From assembly GCF_011516945.1 (NCBI RefSeq), contig NZ_WOTH01000011.1, forward strand, positions 1-64,000: a stretch of DNA of 64,000 nucleotides, in the 5' to 3' direction. This document shows, one piece after another, positions 8,707 to 17,012 of this stretch; positions within the stretch are counted from its first letter, which is position 1, and each line of letters begins with the position of its first letter. Both the position numbers and the translations under genes were made by a program. The notes beneath the pieces were generated by a model, which saw only the letters and a list, made by a program, of their open reading frames with translations, made no database searches and had not been told where the DNA came from. This stretch comes from Acetobacter estunensis (GTDB taxonomy: Bacteria; Pseudomonadota; Alphaproteobacteria; Acetobacterales; Acetobacteraceae).

Positions 8707-9339
8707 TCAGGGAATCCCGATCAGCTTGTGGGTCTGGAGCGAGAGCCGCCAGCGTGGATGCTTCAGGCAGTATTGCACAACCGCTTCCGTGTTGGCGTCC
8801 CGATCCGGGCCGTCCATGGGTTGCAGCCAGAACTGCTCGAAATCGAGATGCGCCACGTTTTCCGGCATGAGGTCGGGCTGAGGAAAGACGAGTTTGAGTT
8901 CCTGTCCGTGCGTCTGCGTGAGCGGTGCGTCGGCCTTGGGGCTGATGCACAACCAGTCGATGCCCGGAGGCGCGGAAAGCGTACCGTTGCTTTCCACGGC
9001 AATGGTGAAGCCTTCCGCGTGAATGGCGTCGATCAACGCTGCATCCAACTGGAGCAAGGGTTCGCCACCGGTAAAGACCACGAAGCGCTCGGCACGCCCG
9101 GCTGCCCATGTGGCGGTAATGGCGCGGGCGAGGGATACGGCGTCAGGAAAGCGTCCACCGCCTTCACCGTCCGTACCGATAAAGTCGGTGTCACAGAAAC
9201 GGCAGACGGCCAACGCCCGATCGCTTTCGCGTCCGGTCCACAGATTGCACCCGGCAAAGCGGCAGAACACGGCCACTCGACCGGCCTGTCCACCCTCGCC
9301 TTGCAAGGTGAGAAAGATTTCCTTCACGGAATAGTTCAT
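8707..9339 (-). CDS. queE: 7-carboxy-7-deazaguanine synthase (radical SAM), CX14CX2C type
   Basis: Radical-SAM ring contraction of carboxytetrahydropterin to 7-carboxy-7-deazaguanine. The 210-residue protein starts [20 protein letters not shown], the usual QueE opening. The cluster-binding cysteines are Cys31, Cys46 and Cys49, spaced CX14CX2C instead of the canonical CX3CX2C; this spacing is known from characterised QueE enzymes such as that of Burkholderia multivorans. [12 protein letters not shown] is the GGEP motif, and VESNGT and WLCISPKA follow. First gene of a three-gene operon; queF and tgt are not in this window. Confidence 0.93.
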   Translation of the reverse strand: MNYSVKEIFLTLQGEGGQAGRVAVFCRFAGCNLWTGRESDRALAVCRFCDTDFIGTDGEGGGRFPDAVSLARAITATWAAGRAERFVVFTGGEPLLQLDAALIDAIHAEGFTIAVESNGTLSAPPGIDWLCISPKADAPLTQTHGQELKLVFPQPDLMPENVAHLDFEQFWLQPMDGPDRDANTEAVVQYCLKHPRWRLSLQTHKLIGIP

Positions 9340-9392
9340 GGCCGGTCATGTCGGACATGGCGGCAGGCTTGGCAAGGGGGTTTTGGCCGTTT

Positions 9393-9716
9393 TCAGCCTT
9401 TGTGCGGCCCGAAGAGAATGACGCACGTGCCTGCAAGCGCCAGCACGACGCCGATAAGATCCATACGGTCCGGGCGTACGCCGTCCACGGCCCACATCCA
9501 GATGACGGCCATGGTGATGTAGATTCCGCCATACGCGGCGTAGGCGCGGCCGGAGGCATCCGTGTCCACCAGTGTGAGAAGCCACGCAAAAAGGACGAGA
9601 GACGCGCAGCCCGGCACGAGCCATAGGGGAGTGCGTCCGAGGCGCAGCCACGCCCAGAAGGAAAAACAGCCGCCGATCTCGGCCAGAGCGGCAAGGGTGT
9701 AGAGAGCGATGGGCAT
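9393..9716 (-). CDS. ynfA: YnfA/UPF0060 small membrane protein
   Basis: A 107-residue protein with four hydrophobic segments and the conserved pattern of the YnfA family: [15 protein letters not shown] near residue 10, [15 protein letters not shown] around 52-66 and [16 protein letters not shown]. The family is related to small multidrug resistance proteins, but its substrate is uncertain. Start at 9716 follows GGATGACCAA. It is transcribed in the same direction as queE, with a 53-base gap. Confidence 0.9.
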   Translation of the reverse strand: MPIALYTLAALAEIGGCFSFWAWLRLGRTPLWLVPGCASLVLFAWLLTLVDTDASGRAYAAYGGIYITMAVIWMWAVDGVRPDRMDLIGVVLALAGTCVILFGPHKG

Positions 9717-9944
9717 TTGGTCATCCAGTGTGGAGAGGCAAAGGTTAATATTATTAATGTGTTATATGAATCGATGTCGCAATGGTAGTGGCAATGACGA
9801 TTCATTGTCGATGCATTGATGAATAAATGACACGAGGCTCCTGAAATTAACGCTCTATTATCTGGGGTAAGGCAGGAGTGTCTGGTAATTCGGTTCTCAA
9901 GAAATCGATCAGAAGAGAGCCTGATCCGGAGAAGGAAAGACCAG

Positions 9945-10361
9945 ATGTCTACCATGCGTGAACTTACGATTGCTGAACTCGACACTGTATCCGGTGGATG
10001 TGGTGGCTGGCAGCCGCAGCACAGTGGGGGTTGCCACCCGGCTCCGTCCTGTGGTCCGCAGGTTTCCCTCTCCGGTATGATCGGTGCTTATGCCGGTTAC
10101 CTCGCTGGAATGTATAATGTTGGTGCTGATTACTTTAATCACGCCAGTTGCTCGACCATTTCCAGCGCGTGGCAGAATGTGGGCGCTGACATGAAGCTCG
10201 GTTATTCCACCACCGCCAGCATGTCGGTGAAGGATGCGATGGGCTTTCTGCAGAGCACCATTTCGTCCATTCAGGGCGCGCAGAGCTGGGGCAATTGTGG
10301 CTGTCTTCTGGCTGAAAACACCATTTCCTTCCCGGCCTCGTCTGGCGGCGGTTTCGGCTGA
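9945..10361 (+). CDS. Precursor peptide with microcin V-type double-glycine leader
   Basis: A 138-residue protein beginning MSTMRELTIAELDTVSGG. From Met4 the leader is 15 residues, MRELTIAELDTVSGG, closely matching the colicin/microcin V leader MRTLTLNELDSVSGG that is cut after GG by C39-peptidase ABC exporters. The predicted 120-residue mature part begins Cys-Gly-Gly, has a glycine-rich hydrophobic run with small-residue spacing (GMIGAYAGYLAGMYNVGA), seven cysteines including NCGC near the end, and a GGGFG tail. The AAGGA site fits the ATG at 9945 best (eight bases); the ATG at 9954 gives the exact 15-residue leader. No exporter or immunity gene was found in this window. A perfect hairpin terminator follows. 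Activity is inferred, not shown. Confidence 0.75.
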   Translation: MSTMRELTIAELDTVSGGCGGWQPQHSGGCHPAPSCGPQVSLSGMIGAYAGYLAGMYNVGADYFNHASCSTISSAWQNVGADMKLGYSTTASMSVKDAMGFLQSTISSIQGAQSWGNCGCLLAENTISFPASSGGGFG

Positions 10362-10380
10362 TCTACATAAGTTCGGTTTA

Positions 10381-10417
10381 AAATAAGGCCGGAGCATTGT
10401 TGCTCCGGCCTTATTTT
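10381..10417. terminator. Strong bidirectional rho-independent terminator
   Basis: A perfect 16-bp stem (AAATAAGGCCGGAGCA with its complement) and a TTGT loop end in a T run on both strands. It lies between the convergent microcin-like gene and the AhpD-like gene and probably terminates both. Confidence 0.9.
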
Positions 10418-10443
10418 GTGCTTTCCGCAGAGTGGGCTGTGCC

Positions 10444-10800
10444 TTACTTCTTCCCCGCAACCGCAGCATCGAAGGCGTCCATGATGCGGGTGGAATAAAC
10501 CAGTGCCGCGCCCGCATTGAGCGCAATGGCCACGCTCAGCGCTTCCCCGATTTCTTCGCGCGTAGCACCGGCTTTTACGGCTTCTTCCGCATGGATGGTG
10601 ATGCAGCCGTCGCAGCGTGTTGTGGCCGCCACGGCAAGGGCGATCAGTTCGCGTGTCTTGGCATCCAGATGACCGCTTTTCTCTCCCGCGCTGTTGAGAG
10701 AGACGATGGCCGACACCGTATCGGGTGAGACAGAGGCATAGTTGCCGATGGCTTTGCCCAGATGCGCGCGACGTTCGTTCCAGTCTGTCCAGTCGCTCAT
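10444..10800 (-). CDS. AhpD-like carboxymuconolactone decarboxylase family protein
   Basis: A 118-residue protein of the CMD/AhpD fold. The signature is LIALAVAATTRCDGCITIHAEEAVKAGATREEI, with a Cys-x-x-Cys (CDGC) and a following His as in the peroxidase/disulfide-reductase branch. Such proteins act as thiol-based antioxidants; the substrate is unknown here. AAGGA lies seven bases before the ATG at 10800 and only three from the ATG at 10806, so 10800 is chosen. It converges on the microcin-like gene and shares its terminator. Confidence 0.85.
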   Translation of the reverse strand: MSDWTDWNERRAHLGKAIGNYASVSPDTVSAIVSLNSAGEKSGHLDAKTRELIALAVAATTRCDGCITIHAEEAVKAGATREEIGEALSVAIALNAGAALVYSTRIMDAFDAAVAGKK

Positions 10801-10987
10801 GAACATATCCTTGAATTACATGGGAAATGAGGAGGAGCATCTGGCCTGATGGCCACACTCCAATGCCGTTGTGGTAACGCGAAAGGAAATGGAGACGGTT
10901 TCACCACTGCGTGAAGCGCCGTCACGAGCCGGTGTGAAAGAGCCGCTTCTCTTGCTGGTGCGCCAGCGCCCGGCTATCGGCAGAATC

Positions 10988-12229
10988 ATGAATGCCATGA
11001 ACGATGCCACTCCTGATCGTGCCCAGCTCCGTGGAACCGCCACCGCGGGAACAAAAGGGCCTTATGCGCTGTATGAGGAGCGCGTGGCGGCGGGAACGCT
11101 GCGGCGCGACCCCGATCAGGAGCGCGTGGCGCGACGGTTGGACCGTCTGTGGTCGGAGTTGTCTGTCTGGCATCCGGAGAAGGCGGGGCCACCCGTGCCG
11201 AAGCGCAAGGGGCTCTGGGGCTTCGTCAGCGAAAAGCTCCCTGAGTTGTTCGAGAAAGGGGGGGCAAAGGATCAGGAGCCGCCCCGGGGCGTGTACATCG
11301 TGGGCCGCGTGGGGCGTGGCAAGACGATGCTCATGGACCTGTTCTTTTCCTGCGCGCCGATGGCGAAGAAGCAGCGCATCCATTTCCTGACCTTCATGCA
11401 GGAAGTGCATCAGCGGATTCGCGCTCTCAAACAGGCGAATCCGGGCATCAGCGACCCGATTCCACCTCTGGCCCAGACCATCGCGCAGGATGCCAATCTG
11501 CTGTGTTTTGACGAATTCCAGATCAACGACATCGCGGACGCCATGATTCTCGGCCGTCTGTTCGAGGCCCTGTTCGCGGCCAAGGTGGTGATTGTGGCCA
11601 CGTCCAACACCGTTCCCGGCGATCTGTTCCAGAACCGCCCGGGCGCGGACGCTTTCAAGCCGTTCATCGCGATCATCCAGCGGCATCTGGACACGGAAGA
11701 ACTCGATTCGGAGACCGATTACCGACGCGGACGCGAGCAGGATGACGCGACATGGATCGTGCCGGCGGACGAGACAGCGCGCAGGCGGCTCGACAACATC
11801 GTGGCGCGTTATGGGCAGGGACACACGCCTCAGGCCGTCACTCTGGAGTTCAGTGGGCGGAGTCTGCCCATTCCTCACGCAGAGGGACCGGTTGCACGGT
11901 TCGATTTCACGTCACTGTGTAGTCGCCCCCTTGGCCCCAACGATTTTCTGGCCATTGCGCATCGTTTTCCCGTGATCGTGATCGACGACATTCCCGAACT
12001 TGGACCGGACGACGCCAACGTGGCGCGGCGATTCATCACCTTCATTGATGCGCTCTACGACAACGGAAATCTGCTGTTTGTCTCGGCGGATGCGCGCCCC
12101 GACGATCTTTTTCCAGCAGGAGAGGGCGCGGACGCATTCGCGCGCACGGCCTCGCGTCTGATGGAGATGAGCAGCGAGAGCTGGCTGGCCCGTGCGCACG
12201 CGCCGGGAGGGTGCCTCTCCAGACCGTGA
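10988..12229 (+). CDS. zapE: Cell division protein ZapE (AFG1-like ATPase)
   Basis: A P-loop ATPase of about 413 residues. Family features: PYALYEERVAAGTLRRDPDQE at the N-terminus, Walker A IVGRVGRGKTMLMDLFF around residue 100, RIHFLTFMQEVHQRI, Walker B NLLCFDEFQINDIADAMIL, sensor-like VIVATSNTVPGDLF, and a C-terminal arginine region FARTASRLMEMSSESWL. ZapE associates with the division ring in E. coli; AFG1 is the mitochondrial relative. The frame extends upstream to 10871, but the ATG at 10988 (or 10997) fits the family start. It precedes the 2-oxoglutarate dehydrogenase genes by about 290 bases, a frequent alphaproteobacterial neighbourhood (from memory). Confidence 0.9.
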   Translation: MNAMNDATPDRAQLRGTATAGTKGPYALYEERVAAGTLRRDPDQERVARRLDRLWSELSVWHPEKAGPPVPKRKGLWGFVSEKLPELFEKGGAKDQEPPRGVYIVGRVGRGKTMLMDLFFSCAPMAKKQRIHFLTFMQEVHQRIRALKQANPGISDPIPPLAQTIAQDANLLCFDEFQINDIADAMILGRLFEALFAAKVVIVATSNTVPGDLFQNRPGADAFKPFIAIIQRHLDTEELDSETDYRRGREQDDATWIVPADETARRRLDNIVARYGQGHTPQAVTLEFSGRSLPIPHAEGPVARFDFTSLCSRPLGPNDFLAIAHRFPVIVIDDIPELGPDDANVARRFITFIDALYDNGNLLFVSADARPDDLFPAGEGADAFARTASRLMEMSSESWLARAHAPGGCLSRP

Positions 12230-12520
12230 CAGCCCGTGGTCTTGTTCCCCCTCCCGGCGCGGTCTAGCTGATCTTTCAGGCGACCCGGCATCGACGGGTT
12301 GGAACCGGGTCCTTCGATCCGGCGGAAACGAAGGCGTGCGGGTCATGACGACAGTCACGACAAAAGACGACGGATCAGTGCACGACGCCTCTGCAGGCGT
12401 TACCGGTTCTTCAACATCTGAATCAACAGTCATGCGGGAACGGCTGACGGGCCGGTATCCGGCGGTGGCATGCCACGCCACTCCCGCAGGCCACGGACGA
12501 GACAAGGGAGTGTTCTGAAG

Positions 12521-15388
12521 ATGGCGGGCAGCGATCTCCTAACGGCTGCGCTCAACGGCAGCAACATCGCCTATGTGGCGGATCTTTACGCACGATGGGC
12601 ACAGGATCCCAAAAGCGTCGATCCTTCCTTCGCGGATCTGTTCGCGTCGATGGACGATGAAAGCGCTTCAATCCTCAAGGATGCGGCAGGGGCCTCCTGG
12701 GCGCCGCACCAGTCCATCATCACCGGAGATGAGCCGCCAGAGGCTTCCGCTGGTGCCGAGAGGGCCGGGAAAGCCGCTGGTCTTTCGGCGTCCGACAGTC
12801 TGGCTGTGGCGCAACTCGTGCGGGCGTTCCGTGAGTTCGGCCATCTGGAAGCGCGGACCGATCCTCTCGGGTTGAAGGTTCCGGCTCTCGCCGTTGAGCT
12901 TGATCCGGCGACCTATGGCTTTGGCTCCAAGGATCTGGACCGACCCGTCTATGTCGGCAGCCTGCTCTCCCCGCTGCTCAAAGGGCGCGATACGGCCACG
13001 GTCAAGGAGATCGTGGCGGCCCTGCGCGGCGTGTATTGCGGTCCGATCGGCGCGGAATACATGTATGCCCGCAGCGAGGAGCAGCGCGAGTGGTTCCGGG
13101 CGCGGCTTGAAGGCGACAACTGGCAGGCCAGTGTCACGGTCGAGGAACAGAAGGCAATCCTCGCCAATCTGACGGAAGCGGAAGGTTTCGAGTCCTTCTG
13201 CCAGAAGCGGTATGTCGGCGCGAAGCGCTTCGGTCTGGAGGGGGGCGAGGTCTCGATCCCGGCTCTTCACGCTGTCATCGATCAGGTGGCGCAGCAGGGT
13301 GTGAAATCCGTCGCCATCGGCATGGCGCATCGTGGCCGTCTGAACACGCTGGTCAACGTGGTGCGCAAGCCCTACGTGGCAATCTTCAACGAATTCGCGG
13401 GTGGTTCTTTCAAGCCCGACAACGTGGCGGGGTCGGGCGATGTGAAATATCATCTCGGCTCCTCCACGGATGTGGAGATCGGTGGTCATCCGGTCCATAT
13501 TTCGCTCCAGCCCAATCCTTCGCATCTGGAAGCGGTCGATCCCGTGGTGTGCGGCAAGGTACGCGCGGCGCAGGACGATGACGGCGACACCGAGACGCGC
13601 CTGTCGCATATGGCGATCCAGATCCACGGAGATGCGGCTTTCGCCGGTCAGGGCGTGGTGTATGAGACGCTGTCGATGTCGCAGCTTGAAGGCTATCGCA
13701 CTGGCGGATCCGTCCACATCATCGTCAACAATCAGATCGGCTTCACCACCAATCCGGTGAACGGCCATTCCGGCATCTACGGTTCCGACATGGCCAAGGC
13801 CATCGAGGCCCCGGTGCTGCACGTCAATGGCGATGACGCTGAAGCGGTGGTCTATGTTTCGCGTCTGGCAGCGGATTATCGCCAGAAATTTGCCAGTGAC
13901 ATCGTGCTCGATATCGTCTGTTACCGTCGCAATGGCCATAACGAGACGGATGAGCCGGCCTTCACGCAGCCTGTGATGTACAAGGCCATTGGCGCGCATG
14001 CGACGCCGCATACGATTTATGCCGAACATCTGGTGAAATCGGGCGTGTTGTCCGAGGACGAGGTAAAGGCGCAGTGGAATGCCTTCCACGCCAAGCTGGA
14101 TGAGGACTTCAAGGCGGCTCAGTCCTACAAGGTGAACAAGGCCGACTGGCTGGAGGGAGGCTGGACCGGACTGACGGCGCCGCCCAAGGCGGGAGAAGTG
14201 GCCAAGGTCGAGACCGGCATCTCCAAGGATGCGCTGCTGAAAATTGGCGCGGCGATCACGAAAGTGCCGGAAGGCTTCGATCTCAATAGCAAGATCGCGC
14301 GTCAGCTCAAGGCGAAGACAAAAGCCATCGAGACGGGTGAGGGCATCGACTGGGCTACGGGTGAGGCGCTGGGCTTGGGCTCGCTCCTGCTTGAGAAGCA
14401 TCGTGTGCGTCTGTCGGGTGAAGACGTGCAGCGCGGTACGTTCAGTCAACGTCATGCTGTGGTGTTCGATCAGACGACGCAGGCACCTTACACGCTTCTC
14501 AACCATATCGATGACGCTCAGGCGAAAATCGATATCTGCAACTCGCATCTTTCCGAGTTCGGCGTGCTGGGCTTCGAGTATGGCTACACCATGCACAACC
14601 CCAACACGCTGGTGTTGTGGGAAGCGCAGTTCGGTGACTTCGCCAATGGGGCGCAGGTCATCATCGACCAGTTCATCGCTTCGGGTGAGACGAAGTGGCT
14701 GCGGATGTCCGGTCTCGTGATGCTGCTGCCGCATGGGTATGAAGGGCAGGGACCGGAGCATTCCTCTGCCCGTCTGGAACGCTATCTCCAGCTTTGCGCC
14801 GAAGACAACATGTTCGTGTGCAACATCACGACGCCTGCGAACTATTTCCATGCGCTGCGTCGCCAACTCAAGCTGCCTTACCGCAAGCCGCTGATCCTGA
14901 TGGAGCCGAAGTCGCTGCTGCGTCACAAGCTGGCGGTGTCCGAACTGTCCGCATTCGAGACGGGCACGAGTTTCCTCCCGGTGATCGGAGAGATCGATGC
15001 CCTGACCGACAATGCGGTCGAGCGTGTCGTGATCTGCTCGGGCAAGGTCTATTACGACCTGCTTCAGGAGCGCCGCGACCAGAAGCTGGACAAGGTGGCG
15101 ATTATCCGTCTGGAGCAGTTCTATCCGTTCCCCGAGGCCGAACTGGCCGCGGAACTGAAGCGCTATCCGAACGCGAAAGATATCGTGTGGTGTCAGGAAG
15201 AAACCCGCAACGGCGGCGGCTGGCACTTTGTGGATCGTCTGATCGAGGGCGCACTGGACAAGGCAGGACACAAGGTCGGGCGTCCGATCTATGTCGGTCG
15301 TGCGGCGGCGGCCAGTCCGGCTACGGGTCTGGCCAAGACGCATGCGGCGGAGCAGGCGGCTCTCGTGAAAGACGCGGTGGGGCTGTGA
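12521..15388 (+). CDS. sucA: 2-oxoglutarate dehydrogenase E1 component
   Basis: Thiamine-diphosphate E1 of the 2-oxoglutarate dehydrogenase complex: decarboxylates 2-oxoglutarate and succinylates the E2 lipoyl group. The 955-residue protein opens with the E2-binding helix (LLTAALNGSNIAYVADLYARW) and has IGMAHRGRLNTLVNVV, the ThDP/Mg site GDAAFAGQGVVYE ... IIVNNQIGFTT, RRNGHNETDEPAFTQP with the HNE motif, and the beta-domain MLLPHGYEGQGPEHSSARLE and QEETRNGGGWHFV. AAGGGAG lies 11 bases before the ATG at 12521; a longer in-frame extension is not needed. First gene of sucA-sucB-lpd, separated from sucB by about 200 bases. Confidence 0.97.
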   Translation: MAGSDLLTAALNGSNIAYVADLYARWAQDPKSVDPSFADLFASMDDESASILKDAAGASWAPHQSIITGDEPPEASAGAERAGKAAGLSASDSLAVAQLVRAFREFGHLEARTDPLGLKVPALAVELDPATYGFGSKDLDRPVYVGSLLSPLLKGRDTATVKEIVAALRGVYCGPIGAEYMYARSEEQREWFRARLEGDNWQASVTVEEQKAILANLTEAEGFESFCQKRYVGAKRFGLEGGEVSIPALHAVIDQVAQQGVKSVAIGMAHRGRLNTLVNVVRKPYVAIFNEFAGGSFKPDNVAGSGDVKYHLGSSTDVEIGGHPVHISLQPNPSHLEAVDPVVCGKVRAAQDDDGDTETRLSHMAIQIHGDAAFAGQGVVYETLSMSQLEGYRTGGSVHIIVNNQIGFTTNPVNGHSGIYGSDMAKAIEAPVLHVNGDDAEAVVYVSRLAADYRQKFASDIVLDIVCYRRNGHNETDEPAFTQPVMYKAIGAHATPHTIYAEHLVKSGVLSEDEVKAQWNAFHAKLDEDFKAAQSYKVNKADWLEGGWTGLTAPPKAGEVAKVETGISKDALLKIGAAITKVPEGFDLNSKIARQLKAKTKAIETGEGIDWATGEALGLGSLLLEKHRVRLSGEDVQRGTFSQRHAVVFDQTTQAPYTLLNHIDDAQAKIDICNSHLSEFGVLGFEYGYTMHNPNTLVLWEAQFGDFANGAQVIIDQFIASGETKWLRMSGLVMLLPHGYEGQGPEHSSARLERYLQLCAEDNMFVCNITTPANYFHALRRQLKLPYRKPLILMEPKSLLRHKLAVSELSAFETGTSFLPVIGEIDALTDNAVERVVICSGKVYYDLLQERRDQKLDKVAIIRLEQFYPFPEAELAAELKRYPNAKDIVWCQEETRNGGGWHFVDRLIEGALDKAGHKVGRPIYVGRAAAASPATGLAKTHAAEQAALVKDAVGL

Positions 15389-15589
15389 TGGAGAGGGGGA
15401 GCCGGGCTGCCATGATAGAGCCCCGGTTCCCAAGGTATGACCGCTCGCGTAGCTGTCTCGCAGACGTGATGACAGGTGCCGGGCGCGTGAATTCCGATGA
15501 CTGCCGGATGGCGGCATAACGCGAGGACGCCGGGTTGCGGGTTGAAAAGAGCTGCAACACGTGGATTCGAAAAGGGAAGTGGAAGCGAG

Positions 15590-16825
15590 ATGTCAGTCGA
15601 GATCAAGGTGCCGACGCTGGGCGAGAGTGTCACGTCGGCGACTGTTGCGAAGTGGCTGAAGAAGGCGGGCGATCAGGTCGCGGAAGACGAGCCCGTTGCC
15701 GAACTCGAAACAGACAAGGTCACGGTCGAGGTTCCGGCCCCACAGGCCGGAGTTCTCGGGCAGCCCGCAGTCAAGGAAGGGGACGAGGTCGAGGTCGGCA
15801 CGGTTCTGACCACCCTTGAGCCCGGTGCTTCGGGCAAGACGGCCGCCAAGTCCGCTCCGGCTCCGAAGGCCGAAGCGCCCAAGGCTCCGGCCCCTGCCGC
15901 GAAAGCCGTCTCTGCGCCAGCAACGAAATCCGCGGCTCCTGAGGTCGATGCGGCAGCAGCCTTGCCGTCCGCCCGCAAGCTGATGGCGGAGAACAATCTC
16001 TCGGCACAGCAGATCGGCAGCGGTTCCGGCAAGGACGGTCGCATCACTAAGAGTGATGTGCAGGCCTTCCTGACGCAGCCGTCCGTTGCTTCGCAGGCTC
16101 CGGCCAAGCCGCCGCGTCAGGACGATCCGCGTGAAGAGCGTGTGAAGATGACGCGTCTGCGTCGCACGATCGCGCGCCGTCTGAAGGATGCGCAGAACAC
16201 GGCGGCGATGCTGACGACCTTCAACGAGATCGACATGTCGGCGGCCAAGCAGATGCGCGTCGATTTTCAGGATCTCTTCGTCAAGAAATACGGTGTGAAG
16301 CTGGGCTTCATGTCGATCTTCTCGAAGGCCGTGATCGCGGCTCTGGCCGAGTTCCCGGCGATCAATGCCGAGATCGATGGCGAGGACGTCATCTATCGCA
16401 ACTTCGTCAATCTCGGCATTGCCGTGGGCGGCCCGAACGGTCTGGTCGTGCCGGTGATCAAGGACGCCGAGAAGCTGAGCCATGCCGAGATCGAGAAGAA
16501 GATCGCGGGTTTTGGTAAGGCAGCGCGGGAAGGCACGCTCAAGATCGATGATCTGGCAGGCGGCACCTTCTCCATCACCAATGGCGGCATCTATGGCTCC
16601 ATGCTGTCTACGCCGATCCTGAACGCGCCGCAGTCGGGCATTCTGGGGATGCACAATATCGTGGATCGTCCGGTTGCTGTGAATGGCAAGGTCGAAATCC
16701 GCCCGATCATGTATGTGGCGCTGTCCTATGACCACCGCATTGTGGACGGCAAGGAAGCGGTCAGCTTCCTCGTGGCGGTGAAGAAGTATGTCGAGGAGCC
16801 GCGTAGTCTGCTGCTCGGACTCTGA
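15590..16825 (+). CDS. sucB: Dihydrolipoamide succinyltransferase E2 component
   Basis: E2 core of the 2-oxoglutarate dehydrogenase complex, transferring succinyl from lipoyl to CoA. The 411-residue protein has one N-terminal lipoyl domain (1-78, Lys43 in [11 protein letters not shown]), an Ala/Pro-rich linker (about 79-125), an E1/E3-binding domain ([13 protein letters not shown] ... [13 protein letters not shown], about 126-165) and the catalytic domain ending in [17 protein letters not shown] with the active-site His and Asp. GGAAGCGAG precedes the ATG at 15590. Its lipoyl domain is nearly the same as the one on the downstream E3 protein. Confidence 0.97.
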   Translation: MSVEIKVPTLGESVTSATVAKWLKKAGDQVAEDEPVAELETDKVTVEVPAPQAGVLGQPAVKEGDEVEVGTVLTTLEPGASGKTAAKSAPAPKAEAPKAPAPAAKAVSAPATKSAAPEVDAAAALPSARKLMAENNLSAQQIGSGSGKDGRITKSDVQAFLTQPSVASQAPAKPPRQDDPREERVKMTRLRRTIARRLKDAQNTAAMLTTFNEIDMSAAKQMRVDFQDLFVKKYGVKLGFMSIFSKAVIAALAEFPAINAEIDGEDVIYRNFVNLGIAVGGPNGLVVPVIKDAEKLSHAEIEKKIAGFGKAAREGTLKIDDLAGGTFSITNGGIYGSMLSTPILNAPQSGILGMHNIVDRPVAVNGKVEIRPIMYVALSYDHRIVDGKEAVSFLVAVKKYVEEPRSLLLGL

Positions 16826-17012
16826 AGTTAAGGCAGAGGGCGTGCCTGCGGTCCATGGGACCGAAGGCGCGCCCTTGTCTGTTGAAGGAAAGCCATCGGG
16901 CTTTCCACGTTCCGGTGCCGTCAGGGCCGGGGCGCACCATACCTGACGATGGACGCGCATGCGCCGTGCTGACACGACGGGCGTCGATCGGTTTCAAGCG
17001 GGACGGAGAAAC

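Noticed and set aside
12668-15517. 949-codon open frame antisense to sucA
   Set aside because: It is the complement of a highly conserved gene in a high-GC genome, where antisense frames stay open by codon bias. Its protein is Arg/His-rich with no recognisable domain.
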